DNA of 64,000 nt from Paracidobacterium acidisoli (GTDB lineage Bacteria > Acidobacteriota > Terriglobia > Terriglobales > Acidobacteriaceae): assembly GCF_003428625.2 (NCBI RefSeq), contig NZ_QVQT02000002.1:279332-343331 (forward strand). Reading direction: 5' to 3'. The notes under the pieces are model-generated. The model was not told where the DNA came from. It searched no databases and saw nothing but the letters and a program-made list of their open reading frames with translations. Positions 16,192 to 24,899 of the stretch are shown here, piece after piece. The position numbers and the translations under genes were made by a program. Numbering within the stretch: position 1 is the first letter of the stretch; every line of letters begins with the position of its first letter.

Positions 16192-16354
16192 CCTGCATGG
16201 TTCCTGCCACTCTGTCGTATCAGGAGAACTGCTCTAAAATGGCCTCGGAAAGCAGAGGGCCCCGACGCTGGATAAGACGCTGGACAGAAAACCGACGAGA
16301 AGAGTTGTTCTTGCTGCAGCCGGAAGGCTCGCCGCCGCCGCCGCTGCGCTGCCG

Positions 16355-17785
16355 ATGACGGCATTTTCGCAGCCGTTCGCGCCGATTTCTTCTCCGATCG
16401 AAGATCGGAATGAGGATCGAGGCCTGGCTGCGGAACAGAGCGAAGGCACGCGCTTCGCCTCACGCCGCCCGAAGCCGGCCGACCGGAAGTTCCGCAGCCA
16501 AGCCGTCGATGCCTTTATCGCGGAGACGCAGCAGCGCGTCGGCGATCCGGAGCTGGCATGGCTCTTCGGCAACTGCTTCCCGAATACGCTCGACACCACG
16601 GTCGAGCCCGGCAGCTTCGAGGGCAAACCGGACACGGTGGTGATTACCGGAGATATTCCGGCGATGTGGCTGCGTGATTCTTCGGCGCAGGTGTGGCCCT
16701 ATCTGCCGCTGGCAGGCAACGACGCGGCGCTGCGCGAGCTGCTCGAAGGGGTGATCCGCCGGCAGACGCGGTGCATCCTCATCGACCCGTATGCGAATGC
16801 GTTTATGGCCGACCTGCATGCGCCTCCACTCGAATGGAGCAGGAGCGACAAGACCGGGATGAAGCAGGGCGTGGGTGAGCGCAAGTGGGAGCTCGATTCG
16901 CTCTGCTATCCGATCCGGCTGGCGCACGGCTACTGGAAGCGGACCGGCGATACGCGCCCCTTCGACGCCGCGTGGCAGCAGGCGATGCGGCTTGTGGTGA
17001 GCACGATGCGGGTGCAGCAGAGGAAGCAGGGCGATGGGCCGTATCACTTTCAGCGCAGCTCCGAGATCGCGACGGAGACGCTGCCGGCGTCGGGCTATGG
17101 GAATCCGGTCAGGCCGGTGGGGCTGATCGCTTCGGGCTTCCGGCCGTCGGATGACGCGTGCCTCTTTCCGTTCCTGGTGCCGTCGAATCTCTTTGCGGTG
17201 ACCTCGCTCCGCCAGCTTGCGGAGATGGCGCATGCGGTGCTCGCCGACGATGTGCTGGCGAATGAGGCGCACGCTCTGGCGGCGGAGGTTGAGTCCGCGC
17301 TGCGGCAGTATGCCACCGCCGAGACGCCGGAAGGGACGATCTGGGCCTATGAGGTGGACGGCTACGGCAGCCGCGTGCTGATGGATGACGCCAATGTTCC
17401 CAGCCTGCTCGGTCTCCCGTATCTGGAGAGCTCGCCCGATGCTGCGCTCTATGCGCGCACGCGCCGTTTTGTGTGGAGCGAGCGCAACCCGTGGTTCTTT
17501 CGCGGAACGGCGGGCGAGGGCATCGGCGGTCCGCATGAGGGCAAAGACATGATCTGGCCGATGTCGCAGATGGTGTATGCGCTCACCAGCGCGGACGATG
17601 CGGAGATTCGCCATGCGCTCGCGATGCTGAAGGCTTCTTCGGCAGGCAGCGGGTTCATGCACGAGAGCTACTTCAAAGACGATCCGAAGCGCTTTACCCG
17701 CGCGTGGTTCGCGTGGGCGAACACGCTCTTCGGCGAGCTGATCGCGACCCTGGCGGCGAAGCGGTCCAGGCTGCTGCAGGCATAG
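16355..17785 (+). CDS. GH125 exo-alpha-1,6-mannosidase, exported; true start upstream
   Basis: At least 476 residues of a GH125 (former DUF1237) enzyme. Recognisable segments are PNTLDTTVE, VVITGDIPAMWLRDSSAQVWPY, ILIDPYANAF, ERKWELDSLCYPIRLA, GFRPSDDA and MDDANVPSLLGLPY, with GEGIGGPHEGKDMIWPMSQ near the end. GH125 enzymes invert non-reducing alpha-1,6-mannosides. The same frame continues upstream of this ATG to 16238 and encodes TRRVVLAAAG followed by an Ala-rich stretch, a twin-arginine-like signal, but no ATG, GTG or TTG is available. CTG at 16280 or 16268 may serve, or a base was lost near the off-frame ATG at 16239, which has its own AGGAG. Confidence 0.85.
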   Translation: MTAFSQPFAPISSPIEDRNEDRGLAAEQSEGTRFASRRPKPADRKFRSQAVDAFIAETQQRVGDPELAWLFGNCFPNTLDTTVEPGSFEGKPDTVVITGDIPAMWLRDSSAQVWPYLPLAGNDAALRELLEGVIRRQTRCILIDPYANAFMADLHAPPLEWSRSDKTGMKQGVGERKWELDSLCYPIRLAHGYWKRTGDTRPFDAAWQQAMRLVVSTMRVQQRKQGDGPYHFQRSSEIATETLPASGYGNPVRPVGLIASGFRPSDDACLFPFLVPSNLFAVTSLRQLAEMAHAVLADDVLANEAHALAAEVESALRQYATAETPEGTIWAYEVDGYGSRVLMDDANVPSLLGLPYLESSPDAALYARTRRFVWSERNPWFFRGTAGEGIGGPHEGKDMIWPMSQMVYALTSADDAEIRHALAMLKASSAGSGFMHESYFKDDPKRFTRAWFAWANTLFGELIATLAAKRSRLLQA

Positions 17786-17801
17786 TCTCGATCTGCTGCA
17801 T

Positions 17802-17828
17802 GCCTGGCTGGAGCTGCTGTAGCCAGGC
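17802..17828. terminator. Hairpin between convergent genes
   Basis: Perfect 8-bp stem GCCTGGCT/AGCCAGGC between the ends of the GH125 and kynureninase genes. No T-run is present, so it is only a candidate. Confidence 0.4.
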
Positions 17829-17848
17829 CCGGCCTTCTGCGAAACCTC

Positions 17849-19114
17849 TCAGAAGCTACGCAAAATCGTGCCGAGTGCCGCCGCGGCATAGCGCAGCTCC
17901 TCGTCGCGGGTGAGGCAGTCGGGGCAGAGGCGCAGCCATGCGCCGCGCGCGTCGGCGATCACGCCCTGTTCGGAGAGCCTGGCGGAGAGCTGTGCGGCCT
18001 GCGGATGGCGCAGAGCGAGAAATGCGCCGTGGCCGCTGTCGCCTCCTTTGATCGCCGTGACGCCAGCCTGCGTGATGCCGGCCTGTTCAAGGTACTGGCG
18101 CAGGCGACGAAGCTGATCGAGCGACCACTGACGCAGCCGCTCCACGCTGACGGCGAGCGTGAACTGCTGGCCGCTGCGCGCCTGGTACCAGGTAAGAACG
18201 GGTGGCGTGCCTTCGAGAAAGGCGTCTCCACCGGGGCGCAGGATGGGAGGGTCAGGCCGCTGCCAGGCGAAGGACTCTTCATTGGCGAACCAGCCGGTGT
18301 CGAGCGGGCGCAGACCGCTTTCGAGCATCTGCGGAGAAATGTAGAGAAAGCAGGTTCCGGGGCCGCCGCGCAGATATTTGTAACTGCCACCGATCAGAAA
18401 GTCGGTCTGCATGGCGGCCGTGTCGACGGGAACGACGCCGATGGCGTGATAAGCGTCGACGAGCAGGCGAGCGCCGTGCGCGTGGCAGGCTGCGGCGAGG
18501 CGGTCGAGCGGCGAAAGAAGCTGTCCGGTCATGAACATGACCTGCGAGACAACGACAAGATCGATGCCTTCCCGCAGCGCGATGCCCTGCCGCACCGCAT
18601 CGATCAGATCCTCGATGCGAAAGTCTCCATCAGCATCGGGCTCAACCGAGCGCAGTGTGATGCGTCCGAGCGCGGCGTACTGTTTGAGGATCACGTCGAC
18701 GGAGTCGAACTCTCCGCATGTGGTGAGCACGCGCGGCCGGCCGGGCAGCATGTTCAGCACGGCGCGCAGGCCCTGTCCGGCAGCGGTCTTCGGCACGATG
18801 CAGTCGGCGCGGGGCGCCCCGATGAGCTGTGCGATGCGGGCGCGAAAGGCCTCGCGCTCGTCGAGCCAGGCGTCCCAGGCGCTGCCGAGCTGTTCGTACC
18901 AGAGGCGCGTGGCCTCTGCGAGATCGTCGGCCATGAGATCGAGCGGGCGGCCGAGCGAGTGATTGGCGAGGTAGATGCGATCGTTCGCGAGAACGCGAGA
19001 GAAGAGCGGAGCGATGTGCCGGGCGACGGCGGCTTCTGTGAGCGCGCCCTGGCCGAGCGCGGCGACGGCCTGCGCGATGCGTGGATGGATGGCAGTGCGA
19101 AGGGTCGCGGTCAT
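17849..19114 (-). CDS. kynU: Kynureninase
   Basis: A 421-residue fold-type I PLP enzyme. It has [16 protein letters not shown] at the N-terminus, the PLP lysine Lys246 in [12 protein letters not shown], and the kynureninase-type segments [26 protein letters not shown] and [17 protein letters not shown]. It cleaves kynurenine to anthranilate and alanine (or hydroxykynurenine to 3-hydroxyanthranilate). The start is ATG 19114, which overlaps the stop of the dioxygenase gene (ATGA), so the two are translationally coupled. A longer frame to 19303 is a shadow of the upstream gene. No kynurenine formamidase gene is present in the window. Confidence 0.92.
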   Translation of the reverse strand: MTATLRTAIHPRIAQAVAALGQGALTEAAVARHIAPLFSRVLANDRIYLANHSLGRPLDLMADDLAEATRLWYEQLGSAWDAWLDEREAFRARIAQLIGAPRADCIVPKTAAGQGLRAVLNMLPGRPRVLTTCGEFDSVDVILKQYAALGRITLRSVEPDADGDFRIEDLIDAVRQGIALREGIDLVVVSQVMFMTGQLLSPLDRLAAACHAHGARLLVDAYHAIGVVPVDTAAMQTDFLIGGSYKYLRGGPGTCFLYISPQMLESGLRPLDTGWFANEESFAWQRPDPPILRPGGDAFLEGTPPVLTWYQARSGQQFTLAVSVERLRQWSLDQLRRLRQYLEQAGITQAGVTAIKGGDSGHGAFLALRHPQAAQLSARLSEQGVIADARGAWLRLCPDCLTRDEELRYAAAALGTILRSF

Positions 19115-19962
19115 TTCTGCTGCAGCCCTGTGCGCACGTCGAGCAGCTCGGGGAAGAAGGTCAGCTCCAGCGCCTGGCGAAGGAAGCCCACTCCCGATGA
19201 GCCGCCGGTGCCGCGGCGAAAGCCGATGATGCGCTCGACGGTCTTCATGTGGCGGAAGCGCCAGAGCTGGAAGTGCTCCTCGACATCGACGAGTTTTTCG
19301 CACATCTCATAGGCGTCCCAGTGCTCACGCGGAGCTTCGTAGATCGTGCGAAAGACTTCGACGAGAGCAGAGCTGCGCTGGTGCGGCAGGCTCCAGTCGC
19401 GTTCGATGCACTCTGCGGGCACGGCGAGGCCGCGGCGGGCGAGATGGCGCAGGAATTCATCGTAGAGCGACGGCGCTTCAAGCGTCTGCGTCAGCTCAGA
19501 GTGGATCGCCGCGTCGTGCTCGAAGACGCGAAGGGCGTCGCGGTTCTTGTTGCCGAGAAGGAATTCGAGGCGGCGGTACTGATACGACTGAAAGCCGGAG
19601 GCGTGGCCGAGGACGCCGCGGAATTCCATGTACTCCGAGGGCGTCAGCGTTTCGAGCACGGCCCACATCTCGAAGAGCTGGATCTGGATGAGCTTGACGC
19701 GCGACAGAATTTTGAAGCAGGGATCGAGCTGATCGCGCTGCACGAAGCGGATGGCCGCGGAGAGCTCGTGCAGGAGCTGTTTGATCCAGAGCTCGGCCAC
19801 CTGATGCTGAACGATGAAGAGCATCTCGTCGTGGCGGGGTGGGCTGGAGAGCGGCTTCTGCTGGTGGAGCAGCTCGTCGAGGCAGAGATAACCGGCATAA
19901 CTGAGGCGGCTGGAGAAGTCGGTGACGATGCCGGGTTCGAGGGGGCGCTGGTTTTCGCTCAT
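19111..19962 (-). CDS. kynA: Tryptophan 2,3-dioxygenase
   Basis: A 283-residue heme dioxygenase. Landmarks are [29 protein letters not shown] with the substrate-contacting region, [17 protein letters not shown] and the axial heme ligand His238 in [15 protein letters not shown], followed by RRGTGGSSG. It opens the tryptophan ring to N-formylkynurenine, feeding kynU with which it overlaps by four bases. ATG 19962 is the natural start; an in-frame extension upstream would run through a terminator hairpin. The hairpin in the leader (19991-20026) suggests control by transcription termination. Confidence 0.93.
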   Translation of the reverse strand: MSENQRPLEPGIVTDFSSRLSYAGYLCLDELLHQQKPLSSPPRHDEMLFIVQHQVAELWIKQLLHELSAAIRFVQRDQLDPCFKILSRVKLIQIQLFEMWAVLETLTPSEYMEFRGVLGHASGFQSYQYRRLEFLLGNKNRDALRVFEHDAAIHSELTQTLEAPSLYDEFLRHLARRGLAVPAECIERDWSLPHQRSSALVEVFRTIYEAPREHWDAYEMCEKLVDVEEHFQLWRFRHMKTVERIIGFRRGTGGSSGVGFLRQALELTFFPELLDVRTGLQQK

Positions 19963-19990
19963 CGCTATCAGGATGACAAAGCGGGTGAAA

Positions 19991-20026
19991 AGAAAAAAGC
20001 CTGGCGGTGGATCTCCATCCGCCAGG
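19991..20026 (-). terminator. Intrinsic terminator in the leader of kynA-kynU
   Basis: On the minus strand an 8-bp G/C stem (CCTGGCGG/CCGCCAGG), extended inward by TGGA/TCCA, is followed by TTTTTTCTTTTC. It ends 28 bases before the kynA start codon. No minus-strand gene lies upstream that it could terminate, since the next gene is divergent, so it looks like an attenuator. Confidence 0.65.
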
Positions 20027-20177
20027 TCAGGGAGGCATACTGCCCTCAGCAAAACATGTAAGGCTGCTCCTGCGAGGAAAGGGTTGTCAATCTATTGGTT
20101 ATGAATTTCTGATTTTTTTGAGGCAGCGGTCAACAGCACCTGTAACCGGTTGCAGGATCACGTATGATGTTGCGGTT

Positions 20178-21029
20178 ATGCTCACACGCAGAAATTTTCT
20201 CAAATCTTCGGCGGCGATGTTGCCGGTGATGGCATTCAGCGGCAGGCGCGCGCTGGCGGCCACGCACATTCCGATCGGAGTCCAACTTTATACCGTCCGC
20301 AACCTGACAGATCAGCTGCCGGACGTTCTGAAGCAGATTCGGGCCATCGGTTATGACGAAGTCGAGGCATTCAGCGGGCTGTACTCGCGCTCTGCGGCGG
20401 AGCTTCTGGGCATGGTGCAGGCCGCTGGGCTGCGGATGCCGAGCGGACACTTCAACTACGACGGGCTGTCGGACAAGTTCGATTACGCGAAGCAGCTTGG
20501 ACTGAAGTGGATCGTCTGTCCGATCATCACGCGGAAGCTGTGGGATTCGGCGGAGGGCTTTAAGGCCGCGGCGAAGCAGTTTAACGCGTGGGGCAAACAG
20601 GCGAAGGCGCAGGGCCAGCGCTTTGCCTTCCATAATCACGATTACGAGTTCAAAGAGTTCGGCGGCAAGACCGGCTACGACGTGCTGATCGATGAGACCG
20701 ATCCGGAACTGGTCTTCTTCGAGATCGACTGCTACTGGGTGGCGCAGGCCGGGCACGATCCTCTGAAGCTGCTCGACCGCCTCGGCCATCGCGCGCGGCT
20801 GCTGCATCTCAAGGACCGCAAGCCGGGCTTTCCGCCCTCGAACGATATGAGCGCATCGTCGGCGCACTTCGCTCCGGTCGGGCAGGGAAACATCGACTGG
20901 AAGCCGATCCTCGCGCTGGGGCAGCGGCTGCATGTCGAACACTATTTTGTGGAGCAGGACAACACCTACGGTCATCCGATCGAGAGCATCCGCTCCAGCT
21001 ACCAGTATCTGCGGCCTCTGCTGCCGTAG
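20178..21029 (+). CDS. Tat-exported sugar phosphate isomerase/epimerase-like TIM-barrel protein
   Basis: A 283-residue protein with a twin-arginine signal (MLTRRNFLKSSAAMLPVMAF, cleavage near RRALAA). The xylose-isomerase-like TIM barrel follows: IGVQLYTVRNLT, YDEVEAFSGLY, GLRMPSGHF, RFAFHNHDYEF, FFEIDCYWVAQAGHDP and LLHLKDRKPG. Glu, Asp and His residues of the metal site are visible in these segments. Proteins of this family occur in large numbers in acidobacteria and planctomycetes, mostly without a known substrate; 3-keto-sugar or inositol conversion in the periplasm is possible. The start is ATG 20178. The long upstream extension has no signal and is rejected. Confidence 0.85.
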   Translation: MLTRRNFLKSSAAMLPVMAFSGRRALAATHIPIGVQLYTVRNLTDQLPDVLKQIRAIGYDEVEAFSGLYSRSAAELLGMVQAAGLRMPSGHFNYDGLSDKFDYAKQLGLKWIVCPIITRKLWDSAEGFKAAAKQFNAWGKQAKAQGQRFAFHNHDYEFKEFGGKTGYDVLIDETDPELVFFEIDCYWVAQAGHDPLKLLDRLGHRARLLHLKDRKPGFPPSNDMSASSAHFAPVGQGNIDWKPILALGQRLHVEHYFVEQDNTYGHPIESIRSSYQYLRPLLP

Positions 21030-21136
21030 CGCTTCGCGCTGCAGGCCGGAGAAAAAATCTTCGGCCTGCGGACGCAGCCTGCATTTCGTACCCGCTTTTC
21101 CTCAGCTCTTCCAGAGCTTTGCCTCAGCCGGCGCGG

Positions 21137-21176
21137 CCGTGTGTCTTTACACGGGGACTAAAATTGACCTGTCCCC
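21137..21176 (+). promoter_or_regulatory. Two overlapping hairpins directly upstream of dnaE
   Basis: CCGTGT-N6-ACACGG (21137-21154) and GGGGAC-N12-GTCCCC (21153-21176) share two bases, so only one can fold fully at a time. The second ends at the base before the dnaE start codon. No Shine-Dalgarno sequence is visible in between. Confidence 0.5.
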
Positions 21177-24100
21177 ATGGCCGAATTTACTCATCTTCAT
21201 CTGCATACGGATTACTCGCTGCTGGACGGCGCCTGCGACGTGGAGAAGCTCGCCGAGCGCGTCTCCAAAATCGGACAAAAAGCCGTCGCCATCACCGATC
21301 ACGGCAATATCTACGGCGCGGTGCATTTTTTTGAGGCGGCGAAGAAGTTCGGCGTCAAGCCGATCCTCGGCTGCGAGCTCTACATCTGCAAGAAAGACGA
21401 TCATCGCGCCGATCCGCAGGGAGACGACTACAACCATCTGCTGGTGCTGGCCGAGAACGAAGAGGGATACCGCAATCTGGTGCGGATCACCTCCGAGGCG
21501 TCGCTGCACGGCTTTTATCGCAAGCCGCGCGTGAGCAAGAAGTATCTGGCCGAGCATGCGAAGGGGCTGATCGGCTTTTCAGGGTGTCTGGCGGGCGAGC
21601 TGTGCGAGAACCTGATGGCGGGAAAGTACGAAGCGGCGCGCACGACGGCCGGTCAGTATCAGGAGATCTTCGGGCGCGGCAACTTCTTTCTTGAGATTCA
21701 GGATCAGGGGCTGGAGCTTGAAAAGAAGATTCACGCGGACCTCTTCCGGCTGGAAAAAGAGCTGGACATTCCGCTGGTGGCGACCAACGACAGCCACTAT
21801 CTCTGCGAAGACGACTCGCACGCGCACGAGGTGCTGCTGTGCGTGCAGACAGCGGGATCGATCCACGATCCGAAGCGCTTCAAGTTCGACTCCGATCAGT
21901 TTTATGTGAAGACGGCCGAGGAGATGGACCGGCTCTTTTCGCACGCGCCGGAGGTGGTGAGCCGCACCATGCAGTTTGCCGAGCGCTGCTCGTTCAAGCT
22001 GAGCAAGGTCGACAATCCCTTTCCGGAATTCGCGGTGCCGCCGGGCCACACCATCGACAGCTACTTCGAGCAGGTGTGCCGCGAAGGCTTCAGAAAGCGT
22101 CTGGATACGTCGATTCGCCATCTGCAGGACCGTGGTCTGCTGCGGAGTCCGATTGTGGACTACGAGGCGCGGCTGGAGCGGGAGATCGCGATCATCAAGC
22201 AGATGAAGTTTCCCGGCTACTTTCTGATCGTCTGGGACTTCATCCGTTATGCGCGCGAGCACAACATTCCGGTAGGGCCGGGGCGCGGATCGGCGGCGGG
22301 ATCGCTGGTCGGCTACGTGATGGAGATCACGAATATCGATCCGCTGCAGAATGTGCTGCTCTTCGAGCGCTTTCTGAATCCGGAGCGCGTGTCGATGCCC
22401 GATATCGATATCGACTTCGACATGAACCGGCGCGGCGAGGTGATCGAATACGTCACGCGCAAGTATGGCCGCGAGCAGGTGGCGCAGATCATCACCTTCA
22501 ACACCATGGCGGCGAAGGCGGCGATCAAGGACGTGGGCCGCGCGCTCGATATGCCGTACGGCGACGTCGACCGCATCGCGAAGATGGTGCCGGCAACGAT
22601 CGGCGTGACCATCGAAGAGGCGCTGAAGGATTCGCCGCAGCTGCAGGAGGCATACGACACCAATCCGCAGACACGCGAGCTGATCGATACGGCGAAGAAG
22701 CTCGAAGGGCTGGTGCGCGGCGCGGGCGTGCATGCGGCCGGAGTGGTGATTGCGCCGCGTCCGCTGACCGATCTGGTGCCGGTGAGCCGCAGCAAGAACG
22801 ATGAAATCGTCACCGCCTACGACATGAAGGCGGTCGAGAAGCTGGGCCTGCTGAAGATGGACTTCCTCGGGCTGACGACGCTGACGGTGATCGACGACTG
22901 CCTGAAGCTGATCCGGCGCAACCAGGGAACGGAGCTCGATCTCGAGAAGATTCCGCTCGACGATCAGGTGACGTACGAGAAGGTCTTTCACCGCGCGCTG
23001 ACCTCGGGCGTCTTCCAGTTCGAATCGGGCGGCATGCGCGATGTGCTGCGCCGCTACAAGCCGACGACCGTCGAAGACCTGACCGCTCTCAACGCGCTTT
23101 ATCGTCCCGGGCCGATCCAGGGTGGCATGATCGACGACTTCATCGAGCGCAAGTGGGGCCGCCGCAAGGTGGAGTACGAGCTGCCGCCGCTCGAGACCAT
23201 TCTGAAGGAGACGCTGGGCGTCATCGTCTATCAGGAGCAGGTGATGCAGATCGCGAACGTGCTTGCCGGCTACTCGCTCGGCGAAGCCGACCTGCTGCGC
23301 CGCGCGATGGGCAAGAAAGACCCTGCGGAGATGGCGAAGCAGCGCGACCGCTTCGTCTCGGGAGCGATTGAAAAGGCTTTTCCGAAGGACAAGATCGTTC
23401 ACATCTTCGATCTGATGGAGCAGTTCGCCGGTTACGGCTTCAACAAGTCGCACTCGGCGGCGTATGCGCTGCTGGCCTATCAGACGGCGTATCTGAAGAC
23501 GCACTATCCGGTGGAGTTTATGTCGGCGCTGTTGACGTCGGAGATCTCGAAGCCGGAGAACGTGGTCAAGTACATCAAGGAATGCCGCGAGATGGAGATT
23601 CCGGTCGAGCCGCCGGATGTGCTCTACAGCGATGCGGATTTTACGCCGCACGGCACGGCGATCCGCTTCGGGCTGACGGCGATCAAGAACGTCGGGCGCA
23701 ACGCGATCGACTCGATTCTGGCGGCGCGCAAAGAGCTGGCGGAGCAGGGCAAGAGCTTCGCGTCGTTCTTCGAGTTCTGCGAGAAGGTCGATCTGCGGCT
23801 GATGAACAAGCGCGTGCTGGAGTCGCTGATCAAGGCGGGGGCGCTCGACTCGTTCGGCCGCCGCGCGCAGCTCATGTCGGCTACCGACAGGGCCATCGAG
23901 CGGGCGCAGAAGGCGCAGCGCGACGAAGCGTCGGGGCAGCACGGGCTCTTCGGCATCTTCGACGATCATCCTGCCACGACGGCGAAGGCCGATGAGCTGC
24001 CGAAGGTCGCCGACTGGGACGAGCATCTGCGGCTGGCGTCGGAGAAAGAGGTGCTGGGCTTCTTCGTCTCCGGGCATCCGCTGGACAAGTATGCGGAGAA

Positions 24101-24698
24101 GCTGCGCAATCTGCCGGGCGTGGTGGATACGGCGACGGCACTGGAGATGAAGCCGGCGCCTTCGACGGGACGGCGCGGCCAGGCGGCTCCGGAGAACGAG
24201 ATCGCCATTGCCGGCGTGATCGTCGGGCTGAAGGTGGCGAAGTCGAAGCGCTCGGGCGATCTGTATGCGCAGGCCGGTCTGGAGGATGCGACGGGCAGAA
24301 TCGATCTGATCTGCTTTCCGAAGGATTACGAGCGGCTGGCCGAGAGTCTGAGGATCGAGGTGCCGGTGCTGCTGCGCGGGCAGCTTCGCGCCGAGGAAGA
24401 CGCCGCGCCGAAGCTGGCGGTGTCGTCGATCCAGGCTCTGGAAGATGTGAAGGTGAGGCTGCCGAACCATGTACGTATTCGCGTGCCGCTCGAGCGCGTG
24501 AGCGAAACGACGCTGGTGGAGCTGCGCGATCTGGTCGTGGCCACGCCGGGGCCGGGACGCCTGATGCTGAACCTGGAGCGGGCCGGCGAGTACTGCGTGG
24601 TGCTGGAGCCGAAAGACACGACCATCGCCGCCGATCGCGCGTTCATCGACAAGGTGGAGCTGCTGCTGGGACGCGGCATGGTGCAGGCGCTGGATTAG
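21177..24698 (+). CDS. dnaE: DNA polymerase III subunit alpha
   Basis: A 1173-residue replicative polymerase of the DnaE1 type. Domains in order: PHP (HLHTDYSLLDGA, AITDHGNIYG), the polymerase palm with catalytic aspartates in PDIDIDFDMNRRG (residues 408-415), the fingers (VIVYQEQVMQIA, YGFNKSHSAAYALLAYQTAYLK), the helix-hairpin-helix region, and the OB fold (IAIAGVIVGLKVAKSKRSGD). Length and order match the family. The start is fixed by MAEFTHLHLHTDYS, the usual N-terminus. The stop at 24698 lies at the edge of a long palindromic element. Gene order around it is not the usual one. Confidence 0.97.
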   Translation: MAEFTHLHLHTDYSLLDGACDVEKLAERVSKIGQKAVAITDHGNIYGAVHFFEAAKKFGVKPILGCELYICKKDDHRADPQGDDYNHLLVLAENEEGYRNLVRITSEASLHGFYRKPRVSKKYLAEHAKGLIGFSGCLAGELCENLMAGKYEAARTTAGQYQEIFGRGNFFLEIQDQGLELEKKIHADLFRLEKELDIPLVATNDSHYLCEDDSHAHEVLLCVQTAGSIHDPKRFKFDSDQFYVKTAEEMDRLFSHAPEVVSRTMQFAERCSFKLSKVDNPFPEFAVPPGHTIDSYFEQVCREGFRKRLDTSIRHLQDRGLLRSPIVDYEARLEREIAIIKQMKFPGYFLIVWDFIRYAREHNIPVGPGRGSAAGSLVGYVMEITNIDPLQNVLLFERFLNPERVSMPDIDIDFDMNRRGEVIEYVTRKYGREQVAQIITFNTMAAKAAIKDVGRALDMPYGDVDRIAKMVPATIGVTIEEALKDSPQLQEAYDTNPQTRELIDTAKKLEGLVRGAGVHAAGVVIAPRPLTDLVPVSRSKNDEIVTAYDMKAVEKLGLLKMDFLGLTTLTVIDDCLKLIRRNQGTELDLEKIPLDDQVTYEKVFHRALTSGVFQFESGGMRDVLRRYKPTTVEDLTALNALYRPGPIQGGMIDDFIERKWGRRKVEYELPPLETILKETLGVIVYQEQVMQIANVLAGYSLGEADLLRRAMGKKDPAEMAKQRDRFVSGAIEKAFPKDKIVHIFDLMEQFAGYGFNKSHSAAYALLAYQTAYLKTHYPVEFMSALLTSEISKPENVVKYIKECREMEIPVEPPDVLYSDADFTPHGTAIRFGLTAIKNVGRNAIDSILAARKELAEQGKSFASFFEFCEKVDLRLMNKRVLESLIKAGALDSFGRRAQLMSATDRAIERAQKAQRDEASGQHGLFGIFDDHPATTAKADELPKVADWDEHLRLASEKEVLGFFVSGHPLDKYAEKLRNLPGVVDTATALEMKPAPSTGRRGQAAPENEIAIAGVIVGLKVAKSKRSGDLYAQAGLEDATGRIDLICFPKDYERLAESLRIEVPVLLRGQLRAEEDAAPKLAVSSIQALEDVKVRLPNHVRIRVPLERVSETTLVELRDLVVATPGPGRLMLNLERAGEYCVVLEPKDTTIAADRAFIDKVELLLGRGMVQALD

Positions 24699-24863
24699 AG
24701 CAGGGCACAGATCACAGGGCGCAGGGCACAGAAACTGAAAACAGCGGATCTTTGTTCTGAAAAAGCCGGGCAGGAAGGATCGGCGCACCCTCCTGCTTTA
24801 TCCGGCTGTTTCTCGTTACAACGACTCCCTGCGCTCTGCGCCCTGTGATCTGAGCCCTGTTCT
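24697..24863. repeat. Large palindromic element: 35-bp inverted repeats with an inner hairpin
   Basis: The left arm 24697-24731 and right arm 24829-24863 match in inverted orientation at 31 of 35 positions (core CAGATCACAGGGCGCAG in both). The inner part has nested arms AGCCGG/CCGGCT and GCAGGA/TCCTGC. The arms are built from reiterated CAGGGCRCAG words also seen at 7160-7353. The left arm includes the last two bases of the dnaE stop codon. Confidence 0.8.
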
Positions 24864-24899
24864 TTGTCTCTCGTCCATTACAATCAAATGCTGAAGCTT

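Noticed and set aside
20041..20100. Trp-rich leader peptide upstream of kynA
   Set aside because: The small frames in the leader (MFC, MPP) are too short and hold no Trp codons.
21579..24788. 1069-residue minus-strand frame opposite dnaE
   Set aside because: Long only because of the GC-rich codon pattern; Arg/His/Leu-rich shadow of dnaE.
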